From NCBI GenBank assembly GCA_003532715.1, contig DOEZ01000168.1, forward strand, positions 1 to 9,726: 9,726 bases of DNA, in the 5' to 3' direction. The notes beneath the pieces are model-generated. The model searched no databases and had not been told where the DNA came from. It worked only from the letters and a program-made list of their open reading frames with translations. Position numbers and translations under genes: made by a program. Shown in pieces: positions 1 through 6,253 of the stretch. Source of the stretch: Planctomycetaceae bacterium. GTDB taxonomy: Bacteria > Planctomycetota > Planctomycetia > Pirellulales > Thermoguttaceae. Position 1 is the first letter of the stretch. The number at the start of each line of letters is the position of its first letter.

Positions 1-455
1 CTAATGAGTTTGGCGGGACACTCCAGTGGGCGAGAACCATTTGTGCTCATGTTCGTGGCGCGCGTATGTCAAATTTCATCCATCGCCTATCCAGGAGTAT
101 TTTTTCTCGGCTTGATGGGAGCAAGATGGGCAGCCAAGAAGGAAAGGTGGGGACAAGAGACATTGCTTAGCACTATTCCCATTGGCATATCTAGCAGTCG
201 TTGTGGGGTGTTTCTTCCTATGGTCATCAATGGGGACATAGAACCACCTTTCGAATCAGGCGTTCAAGGTAGCTTAAACGGAGCTTCAAGATATCCACCA
301 TTCCACCACGAGGTTCCGAGGGGAGCAGCGTAATCCCCTCTGGTCGCCCGGGCGCGGACTGCGGAGGTCCCACTCGGCAAGCGGGATATTCTTGGGCTTT
401 GCCTTCCATCGGCCCGATTTCACAGCCTCCCGCCCTTGCCCGCCGTAAGCTATCC
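1..455. other. Gene-poor, lower-GC region with no confident gene
   Basis: I find no convincing gene here. Two 60-base lines (61-120 and 181-240) each contain 28 G/C (47%), against 41 of 60 in a line inside the decarboxylase gene (1021-1080), so the composition differs from the flanking coding DNA. An open frame at 4-333 (+) has no recognisable domain and no coding-like third positions. One plus-strand frame is open from the left edge to a TAG at 168-170 and could be the tail of a gene starting outside the window. A second frame, open from 116 to a TAG at 239-241, reads a basic stretch and then about 20 hydrophobic residues, like a membrane segment, but has no clear start. These may be decayed coding fragments or chance. 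The right part (about 400-455) leads into the decarboxylase promoter. Confidence 0.5.
318..340. repeat. Short inverted repeat (7-bp stem, 9-base loop)
   Basis: GAGGGGA at 318-324 is exactly complementary to TCCCCTC at 334-340, leaving a 9-base loop. No T-run follows on either strand, so it is a poor candidate for an intrinsic terminator. It might be part of a decayed terminator or a protein-binding site, or it may be chance. Confidence 0.3.
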
Positions 456-482
456 TTGACAATGGGAATGAGCCGGGATAAT
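456..482 (+). promoter_or_regulatory. Candidate housekeeping-sigma promoter for the decarboxylase
   Basis: TTGACA at 456-461 matches the -35 consensus in all six bases. GATAAT at 477-482 matches the -10 consensus in five of six. The spacer is 15 bases, shorter than the usual 16-18. Transcription would start near 489 and give a leader of about 48 bases before the ATG at 537. This also argues against the longer open frame starting at 399, because its first codons would lie upstream of the transcript. Confidence 0.5.
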
Positions 483-524
483 TCGCCCCCGGGGTTACCC
501 CGTCCCGCCCACTCACCGCCCCTC

Positions 525-528
525 GGAG
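525..528 (+). promoter_or_regulatory. Ribosome binding site of the decarboxylase gene
   Basis: GGAG lies 8 bases before the ATG at 537. It supports 537 over the upstream in-frame ATGs at 462 and 468, which overlap the candidate promoter. Confidence 0.5.
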
Positions 529-536
529 CCTTCGCC

Positions 537-2135
537 ATGGATCGTGCCAAACTCGACGAACTGATCAAGACTTTCTTCGTCTGCGACAAGCGGCAGATTA
601 CTCAGATTTTCGACGAGCTCCTCTCGGCCATGGCCGCCGAAGAGATGCTCCCGCCTTCCACGGTCATGTCGCGCAACTACGAAACGGCACAGGCCAATCC
701 CGAAATCCACACCCTGCCGGGCAATCTGAAGGACGCACGCGACTCGATCTTCCCCTATTTCTGGGGCACCGACGGCTGGTACTCGAAGCTCCATCTGGAA
801 AACGTCAAAGGCCCGGCCAACTACGCCTCGCTGGTCGGCGTGCTGGCCTGCTTGCTGAAAAACCCGAACCTGTGCGTCGACACCTATAGTCAGCGATCCA
901 ACGAACTCGAACTCAAGGCGATCACGGCCCTGGCCAACCTGGTCTTCTACCACACCGAATCGCCCTGGGGCGTGTTCACCATGGGCGGCACCGTCTCGAA
1001 TCTCTACGGCGGCAAGATCGGCATCGAAAAAGTCCTGCCCGGCGCGATGCGATCCGGCCTGCAAGGACGCCGCATCGCGGGCGTCGTCTCCGAGGCGGCC
1101 CACTACTCGAACGCGACGCTGGCCGGCTGGCTCGGCATCGGCACCGAAAACCTCCACTGCGTGCCGACCGATCGGGCCATCTCGATGCGGCTCGATCTGC
1201 TGGCCGACAAACTCGACGAACTCTATCGGGCCGAAACGCTCGTCGCCTTCGTCATCGCCACGTTCGGTGGCACCGACGCCTCGGGCATCGACGACGTCGC
1301 CGCCATCCGCGAAATCATCAACCAGAAATCAGCCCAATACGGCCAGCCCGCGCCGCAGCTCCACGTCGACGCGGCGGTTGGCTGGGCGTTGTGCTTCCTG
1401 ACCGAGTATCACCTGCACAACAACCCGTTCGGGCTCAACGACGACAGCTTGCCACTGGTGGCCGAGGTCCAGCGGCAGACGCAGAAGCTCCATCACGCCG
1501 ACTCGGTCACGATCGACTTCCACAAGATGGGCTGGGGCCACTACCCATCGAGCGCGTTCATCGTCAACCGCCGCGCCGATCTCGAACACCTGTTCCGGCC
1601 CAAGGAGCAGGTGCCCTATTTCTCGGAGGCCGACTACCGCCGCGACCCGGCGCTCTTTACGCTCGAATGCTCGCGGCCGGCGATCGGGCCCTATTCGGTC
1701 ATGGCGTCGCTCAACGGGCTGGGGCTGGTCGGGTGCCAGATGTTGGTGGCCAACGCCCTCGAGATGGCCCACGCCCTCAAACAGCGACTCGACCGGCTCG
1801 ACTGTTGCAAAGTGCTCAACGCCGAGACGGTCGGCCCGGGCGTCGTCTGGTGGGTGCTGCCGAAGGGACGCAATGCGAAGGAGATTTTCGACCGCGTCGA
1901 GCGGGGCGAGGTGCCGGCGGACGAATGGCGGCACTACGCGGCCGAGATCCACCGCCTGTTCAACAAACGCGAGGCGATGCTCGATCCGGCGATCGACGCG
2001 CGGCTGAGTTTCACCAATTCGATGGGCTACCGCCCCCACGGCGTCAACCTCCCCGCCTGGAAGGCCGTCTTCTTCAACCCGAAGACCGACTACGCCGTAA
2101 TCGACCAAATCGTCGCGAGCATTGAAGAGCTTTAA
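537..2135 (+). CDS. Group II pyridoxal-phosphate-dependent amino acid decarboxylase
   Basis: This 532-residue cytoplasmic enzyme belongs to the group II decarboxylases (Pyridoxal_deC, PF00282; glutamate, aromatic amino acid, histidine, 2,4-diaminobutyrate and sulfinoalanine decarboxylases). These remove the alpha-carboxyl group of an amino acid to give an amine. Visible landmarks in order are the glycine/threonine loop MGGTVSN (residues about 149-155), which should hold the PLP phosphate; SEAAHYSN with His189, expected to stack on the cofactor ring; HVDAAVGWA with Asp278, expected to pair with the pyridine nitrogen; and DFHKMGWG with Lys330 as the Schiff-base lysine. All key residues are present and the length is normal for the family. 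The ATG at 537 is chosen because the conserved region starts soon after it, an SD precedes it, and the longer frame from 399 adds a proline-rich, unstructured-looking 46 residues. The gene ends 8 bases before the opposing gene's stop, with no separate terminator. The substrate cannot be read from sequence, so no gene symbol is given. Confidence 0.9.
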   Translation: MDRAKLDELIKTFFVCDKRQITQIFDELLSAMAAEEMLPPSTVMSRNYETAQANPEIHTLPGNLKDARDSIFPYFWGTDGWYSKLHLENVKGPANYASLVGVLACLLKNPNLCVDTYSQRSNELELKAITALANLVFYHTESPWGVFTMGGTVSNLYGGKIGIEKVLPGAMRSGLQGRRIAGVVSEAAHYSNATLAGWLGIGTENLHCVPTDRAISMRLDLLADKLDELYRAETLVAFVIATFGGTDASGIDDVAAIREIINQKSAQYGQPAPQLHVDAAVGWALCFLTEYHLHNNPFGLNDDSLPLVAEVQRQTQKLHHADSVTIDFHKMGWGHYPSSAFIVNRRADLEHLFRPKEQVPYFSEADYRRDPALFTLECSRPAIGPYSVMASLNGLGLVGCQMLVANALEMAHALKQRLDRLDCCKVLNAETVGPGVVWWVLPKGRNAKEIFDRVERGEVPADEWRHYAAEIHRLFNKREAMLDPAIDARLSFTNSMGYRPHGVNLPAWKAVFFNPKTDYAVIDQIVASIEEL

Positions 2136-2143
2136 CGGCCCGA

Positions 2144-3151
2144 CTACCGCGTCACGGTTTCCTCGTCCCGTTCGTCTCGGATGGCCACGGGCGTGCCCAG
2201 GGGCATTTCATGCGACGCTTGCCGTGTCGCTTTTTGGCCGATTTCGCCGGCCAGTGCGGCGAATTCGCGGCGAACCTTGGGATCGACCCGATGCAGCCGA
2301 GCGGCCAGACGTTGCACTCCCTGGTGGTTGGTTTGCGTGGTTCGCGAGAGGCTGCCGACGAAGGCGGTCGTTTGAAGGAAGTTGTGGTCGGCCACCTTGC
2401 CGACCAGCGGTTGAAAGGTTCGCGTCAGGAAGTCGACGGTGGCGTCTTCGACGTGGACAAATGTGTCGAGCCGGCTCGTGATGTAGCAGTTCCCGTCCGC
2501 TTCCTGAACATGGCCCGTCTTCAAGATCAAGATCGACCGCCCGCGAATCGGCGTTCGCAGCAGCGGCCCGCGGTACTCGCCCTCGCAATAGGCGATGTGC
2601 GTTTCGTGGTCGCGATAGACGAATTCGGTGGTGGCAGTGGCCGTGGTCCCGTCGGCGAGTCGAAAGACCCCCGGCCCGGTTTGAGCCATTCGGAATTCGC
2701 TCACGCCCAGTTCTTCCCAGATTCCGACAAGCACGTCGGGATGACGTACCAGAAACGAGTAGAGGTCGGGATCGCAGGGAGCCACGTGGACAGGCATCCG
2801 GCGGAAAAGGGTGGTTGACGAAAGAACTCCGGCCAGCTTGCGCCGAGCCTCGGGATCGATTTTCTCGAAAGGAATCGATTGGATCGCGCCACGGCGAGCT
2901 TCTTCGCTCGTGTCGGCGACGCGCGGATCGGAACGCCGCGTTGCCGATTCGACGTCGCCCTGGGCCGGAGTGTGTTTGCCGACTGGCGAGGGGCGACTCC
3001 AACCTTGTGCCAAGGCGATCGACTCGCCCGGCGGGGACGCCAACCATATCCAACCGCTCAAAACGCAAACGGCGACAAGAGACGCGGCAGCCGACGGCAT
3101 CGACGTTCGGCGCGGACCGCGAACGCCTTGGTGAATGCGAGATAGAAACAC
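2144..3151 (-). CDS. Exported conserved protein of unknown function (planctomycete type)
   Basis: The product is 335 residues. After a basic N-terminus (Arg5, Arg11, Arg14, Arg15) comes a hydrophobic stretch (about 21-38) and an Ala-Leu-Ala site at 46-48, so a signal peptide cut near residue 48 is likely and the mature protein should be periplasmic or surface-located. Residues about 50-90 look flexible. A compact domain follows from about 94 to 300, with landmarks CDPDLYSFLVRHPDV (126-140), WEELGV (145-150), YRDHETHIAYCEGEYRGPL (179-197), a beta-rich RGRSILILKTGHV (203-215) and QPLVGKVADHNF (247-258). I recall similar unnamed planctomycete proteins but no domain name or activity. Two Cys (126, 189) could form a disulfide. 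The GTG start is preferred because GGGGGG precedes it at SD distance. The in-frame ATG at 3100 has no SD but would leave a cleaner signal peptide. The gene may be translationally coupled to the small ORF at 3153-3446. Confidence 0.75.
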   Translation of the reverse strand: MFLSRIHQGVRGPRRTSMPSAAASLVAVCVLSGWIWLASPPGESIALAQGWSRPSPVGKHTPAQGDVESATRRSDPRVADTSEEARRGAIQSIPFEKIDPEARRKLAGVLSSTTLFRRMPVHVAPCDPDLYSFLVRHPDVLVGIWEELGVSEFRMAQTGPGVFRLADGTTATATTEFVYRDHETHIAYCEGEYRGPLLRTPIRGRSILILKTGHVQEADGNCYITSRLDTFVHVEDATVDFLTRTFQPLVGKVADHNFLQTTAFVGSLSRTTQTNHQGVQRLAARLHRVDPKVRREFAALAGEIGQKATRQASHEMPLGTPVAIRDERDEETVTR

Positions 3152-3152
3152 G

Positions 3153-3446
3153 TTATTCCCCCCGGTGAGTATTCATGGCGGGGCGCCCGTTCGCACTGGG
3201 GCGCGGCCACGCGACTTTGCTGTTCTTCAGGGTTATTCGGTTTGTAGCGGTCTTGAGGCTCAGGAAAAACCGTCGAGGACCGAGCCTGCGGACCAGATCG
3301 TCGAGAAACCATAACGCCACCACCCCCAATTCGAGTTCAAGTCGCTGGTAGACTTTGCCGATTATTCCGATGATAGCGATCGGAGCGGTCGTAGGATCAG
3401 TCTCACGGTACGCACTGAAAATTACCCACACTATCCAAAGTGCCAC
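3153..3446 (-). CDS. Possible small membrane-associated protein, unknown function
   Basis: This 97-residue frame begins with GTG at 3446, 9 bases after a good SD (GAGGA at 3460-3456), and stops one base before the GTG of the exported-protein gene. A hand count of its codons gives G/C at about 58%, 47% and 64% of first, second and third positions, the order expected of real genes in a GC-rich genome, although the bias is mild. The product starts with a hydrophobic segment (MALWIVWVIFSAY), then a second hydrophobic stretch (about 22-31), an acidic/aromatic part (GVVALWFLDDLVRRLG, 41-56) and a basic tail. I recognise no family. Against it, its start lies 3 bases from the divergent export-protein ATG at 3449 (6 bases inside that frame if its GTG at 3440 is used), leaving no room for separate promoters in between. 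It could be a leader region that happens to be open. Confidence 0.35.
   Translation of the reverse strand: MALWIVWVIFSAYRETDPTTAPIAIIGIIGKVYQRLELELGVVALWFLDDLVRRLGPRRFFLSLKTATNRITLKNSKVAWPRPSANGRPAMNTHRGE
3158..3163 (-). promoter_or_regulatory. Ribosome binding site deciding the GTG start at 3151
   Basis: On the minus strand GGGGGG is followed by six bases (AATAAC) and then GTG at 3151-3149. It lies inside the last codons of the small ORF at 3153-3446, whose stop TAA is one base from the GTG. That arrangement fits termination-reinitiation coupling. Confidence 0.45.
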
Positions 3447-3448
3447 AA

Positions 3449-4588
3449 ATGAGAGTCCTCAATACCTCTCGATGTTCGTTTTCGCGTGCGGCTGCGAGCC
3501 GACCTGTTAGCAACACGGCTGGCCCCGGGCGTGAAGATCGGGGCGCGACGGGTTTTCATCTCCGCCGTGCCCTTCTGCTTATCCCCCTTTTGCTGGGGAT
3601 CGTCGGTGGTTGCCGGTCGATGGATTTCTATCCGCCGTCGCTCGAGCAGCCGGCCCCTCCGGGCATGGCCCCGCCGCGCGAAATGGACATGCGGAGCCTG
3701 CCCGAATACCGCATCGAGCCGCCCGATATCCTGCAAGTCGAACTGCTCAAGCTGGTCCCGCTTCCGCCGTACCGGATCGAAAGCTACGACGTGGTGCAGA
3801 TCAGCGTGCTCAACACGCTTCTGGACCAACCGATCAATAACTACTACCTGGTCGAGGCCGAGGGAACCGTCAACCTGGGACCGGCCTACGGCACGGTCCG
3901 CATTGTTGGCATGACGATCGAAGAAGCCGAGCGCGAAATCACGGCCAAGCTGCTCCAGATTCTGGCGCGCCCGCAAGTCTCGGTCCAGCTTGCCCGGGCC
4001 TCCGGCTTGCAGCCGATCACGGGGCCCTACCTGGTGGCCTCCGACGGGACGATCAACCTGCGTCAGTACGGCTCGGTCCACGTGGCCGGCAAGACGCTGA
4101 CCGAAGCGAAGCTGGCGATCGAAAGACACCTGTCGGCCTTCCTCGACTCGCCCGAAGCCTCGATCGACATCGCCTCGTACAACAGCAAGGTCTATTACAT
4201 CATCACGGCCGGCGCGGGCCAGGGCGACAACATCGTCCGCGTGCCGATCACGGGCAACGAGACCGTGTTGGACGCCTTGAGCCAGGTGCAAGGACTGTCG
4301 CAGTTGTCGAGCAAGAACATCTGGATCGCGCGTCCCGCGCCGGGCGGGTACGGCTGCGAGCAGGTTCTGCCGATCAACTACGACGCGATCACGCGCGGGG
4401 CGGTGACGGCGACGAACTACCAGATTCTGCCGGGCGACCGGGTGTTCATCGACGACGACAAGATCATCGCGTTCCACTCGACGATCAGCAAGATCATCGG
4501 TCCGTTCGAGCGGTTCCTCGGCTTCACCTCATTGACCGCCTCGGCCGTTCGAGGCGTGCAATTGATCGGCTATCGACGAGCCTATTAA
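3449..4588 (+). CDS. Polysaccharide export lipoprotein (Wza-like, Poly_export/SLBB)
   Basis: The 379-residue product resembles outer-membrane polysaccharide export proteins (Poly_export PF02563 plus SLBB), which form the exit channel for capsule or exopolysaccharide. RRALLLIPLLLGIVGGC at 39-55 is a lipoprotein signal with Cys55 as the probable lipidated residue. YRIEPPDILQVE (87-98) and YRIESYDVVQIS (108-119) are two copies of the usual opening motif. Two beta-grasp-like units follow, EGTVNLGPAYGTVRIVGMT (138-156) and DGTINLRQYGSVHVAGKT (199-216), each with a trailing helix. YNSKVYYIITAGAG (244-257) and an SLBB-like region come next, then NYQILPGDRVFI (323-334) and a C-terminal amphipathic helix (about 340-376), as expected for membrane insertion. 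The start is uncertain: the ATG at 3449 has no SD, an in-frame GTG lies at 3440, and about 38 residues before the hydrophobic core is long for a lipoprotein signal, yet no later ATG exists. The next gene starts 95 bp downstream with no terminator between, so they are probably cotranscribed. Confidence 0.87.
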   Translation: MRVLNTSRCSFSRAAASRPVSNTAGPGREDRGATGFHLRRALLLIPLLLGIVGGCRSMDFYPPSLEQPAPPGMAPPREMDMRSLPEYRIEPPDILQVELLKLVPLPPYRIESYDVVQISVLNTLLDQPINNYYLVEAEGTVNLGPAYGTVRIVGMTIEEAEREITAKLLQILARPQVSVQLARASGLQPITGPYLVASDGTINLRQYGSVHVAGKTLTEAKLAIERHLSAFLDSPEASIDIASYNSKVYYIITAGAGQGDNIVRVPITGNETVLDALSQVQGLSQLSSKNIWIARPAPGGYGCEQVLPINYDAITRGAVTATNYQILPGDRVFIDDDKIIAFHSTISKIIGPFERFLGFTSLTASAVRGVQLIGYRRAY

Positions 4589-4668
4589 GAGTACGGGACC
4601 ATCAAGAGCGATTTCATACCGCAACGAAGGTCGGATTCACTTACGCAATAACTTAGTCAACGACCATT

Positions 4669-4675
4669 GAGGGGA
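4669..4675 (+). promoter_or_regulatory. Ribosome binding site of the YHS-like protein gene
   Basis: GAGGGGA ends 8 bases before the ATG at 4684, a strong SD that fixes this start. I see no clear promoter or hairpin in the rest of the 4589-4683 gap, which favours read-through from the export-lipoprotein gene. Confidence 0.6.
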
Positions 4676-4683
4676 CGCAGTCC

Positions 4684-6171
4684 ATGTTAAACTCTAGACA
4701 GCTTCGATCGTTGTTGACGGCGATGGGGGCCGTTTCGACGATCTCTCTTGCCCTCTCGACGGTCGCGTCGGGAAACCCGTCGCAGTCTGTCGGCGCGAGG
4801 AACGCGACGACTCCCGTGCCAATGCCCTATCCGGGAGAAATGGCGCTGTGCCCCACCTGTTGCTCGGGGCCGTGCATGTGCATCCCGAACGCTCGTTATT
4901 GGGGCCATTTCACACGACAATGGACCCCTTGGCCGGGCCATGAGCTTCGGGCCGACGTGCGCTTTCCCGAAGACCGCGGCATCGAGCACATTGTTGCTCC
5001 GCCGGGCGTACTGCCCAAAGTGTTGCCCAAGGAAGAGTACGCTCCGCCGGAAGCCGAAACCGGGCCGGGCGTGAGGATTCAGCAAGGGCCACCGAGCGGA
5101 CAGGTTCCCACGACGCCGTTGCCTTTCCAGGAATTCGGCCTCCCCGGGCTCGATCTCCCGCCACAAAGCACCCTCCCCGAGACGCCGCCTCCGGCCGAAA
5201 GCGTGCCGAAAACGGAGCAAGCGCCGATACCCAGTTTGCCGGGAATGGACTCGACTTACGTGATTCCGCCGGCGCCGATGCCGCGTCAGACGAAGTGGAT
5301 ACCGACCACGCCGGGCGCGTTGCCTGAAGTGTCGAGCCCAAACGCGCCGATCGCGACTGTCAGCCGGCCGAACGGACCGTTCACCCAACCGTCGCCGACG
5401 TTGGCGCCGGCCGAATCGTCCTTGGACCTGGCCCCGCTCCCCGAAGTCGTGCCGCCGGGATTAGTTCTCCCGACGACGCTTGTCGGACAGTCGTCAAGTA
5501 TGCCCGCCGAGAGTCTCGGATCCGTGCCGGCCGAAGCGCCGATGCCGCCGGCCTCCGTGGTGAACATGGGCGGCGCGCCGATGCTTATGCCCGCCCTGGG
5601 GTCGGCCGGAGGAACGGCGCCGCCTGCTCGACCCGAGCCGCTCAATGCATCGGCGCCCCTGCCCGACGCGCCCGCGCCGCCAACGCCTGGGCCGTCTCCG
5701 ACAAACGACTCGCTGGCAACGGACAAACCTTGGGTTGAGCCGGGCGAATGGAAGTCGCGCCGCGCGGCGTCCGAACGCTCGGAAGCACTATCGGTCGAAT
5801 TCCAGCAACCGGCCCACGTCCCTTCCGTCGGACTCGACGGCTACTGCCCCGTTGAGTTGGTTCGCCACGAGCAGTGGGTCGATGGCAATCCGCAACTGGC
5901 GGTCGAACACGAAGGGCAGACGTATTTTCTATCGGGTCCTCAGCAGCAGCGTTTGTTCCGAGCAAATCCCGAACGTTACGCTCCGGTTCTGGCGGGCCGC
6001 GATCCCGTGTTGGCGGCCACGTCGGGCGATCTGGTGCCCGGACGAACCGAGATGTGCGTGGTCTACGACGGGAGATTGTTCATGTTCTCGAGCAAGGCGA
6101 CCTTGGCCGCCTTCAATGACGACCCCGAACGGTTCACGGCGGAGTTGGAGAAACCGGCCAGGTCCAAGTAG
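4684..6171 (+). CDS. Secreted Cys-cluster, proline-rich protein with tandem YHS-like C-terminus
   Basis: The 495-residue product has a signal peptide (basic start, hydrophobic 10-28, probable cut near VASG at 27-30). A Cys cluster, CPTCCSGPCMC (Cys56, 59, 60, 64, 66), follows and leads into an aromatic motif, ARYWGHFTRQWTPWPG (70-85). I associate this motif with the N-termini of many unnamed planctomycete exported proteins. Residues about 105-360 are a low-complexity Pro/Ala/Ser/Thr linker. The C-terminus (383-490) looks like two YHS (PF04945) modules. The first runs from DGYCPV (385-390) to GQTYFLSG and FRANPERY (411-432). The second runs from RDPVLA (439-444) to GRLFMFSS and FNDDPERF (463-484). 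Canonical YHS metal ligands are only partly kept (Cys388; the Cys normally after the Tyr/Phe is missing), so metal binding is uncertain. It is downstream of the export lipoprotein and ends at the terminator at 6195. A structural or surface role is inferred from this layout. Confidence 0.8.
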   Translation: MLNSRQLRSLLTAMGAVSTISLALSTVASGNPSQSVGARNATTPVPMPYPGEMALCPTCCSGPCMCIPNARYWGHFTRQWTPWPGHELRADVRFPEDRGIEHIVAPPGVLPKVLPKEEYAPPEAETGPGVRIQQGPPSGQVPTTPLPFQEFGLPGLDLPPQSTLPETPPPAESVPKTEQAPIPSLPGMDSTYVIPPAPMPRQTKWIPTTPGALPEVSSPNAPIATVSRPNGPFTQPSPTLAPAESSLDLAPLPEVVPPGLVLPTTLVGQSSSMPAESLGSVPAEAPMPPASVVNMGGAPMLMPALGSAGGTAPPARPEPLNASAPLPDAPAPPTPGPSPTNDSLATDKPWVEPGEWKSRRAASERSEALSVEFQQPAHVPSVGLDGYCPVELVRHEQWVDGNPQLAVEHEGQTYFLSGPQQQRLFRANPERYAPVLAGRDPVLAATSGDLVPGRTEMCVVYDGRLFMFSSKATLAAFNDDPERFTAELEKPARSK

Positions 6172-6194
6172 AGCGGCTGGTCGAGGAAGACGAT

Positions 6195-6240
6195 GCGGAA
6201 GGCACGTTCCCGTTTGATGACGTGCCTTCTGCCTTTTCTT
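6195..6240 (+). terminator. Rho-independent terminator between convergent genes
   Basis: The arms at 6195-6207 and 6220-6232 pair over 13 bp with a single G-U wobble (6197/6230) and a 12-base loop. C and TTTTCTT follow at 6233-6240. It lies 23 bases after the YHS-like gene's stop. Read on the minus strand the tract after the hairpin is only moderately T-rich (CTTCC), so it may serve the DUF1207 gene less efficiently. Confidence 0.8.
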
Positions 6241-6253
6241 GGCCAATCTTCCT

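Noticed and set aside
4..333. 109-residue plus-strand open frame at the left end
   Set aside because: No SD, no recognisable domain, no GC-ending codon bias, and a composition mixing charged and hydrophobic residues without a pattern. Best treated as chance.
399..536. 46-residue N-terminal extension of the decarboxylase
   Set aside because: It overlaps the candidate promoter, is proline-rich and unlike the family, and the ATG at 537 has its own SD.
3345..3360. Possible sigma-54 promoter (TGG...TTTGCC) before the export lipoprotein
   Set aside because: The GG and GC elements are 8 bases apart instead of the required 10.
3431..4477. 348-residue minus-strand open frame opposite the export lipoprotein
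   Set aside because: Its Arg/Asp/Val-rich composition is the usual shadow of a GC-rich gene on the other strand, and the plus-strand product has clear family motifs.
5000..5760. Proline-rich stretch as a possible repeat array
   Set aside because: It is low-complexity coding sequence without a fixed repeat unit at DNA or protein level.
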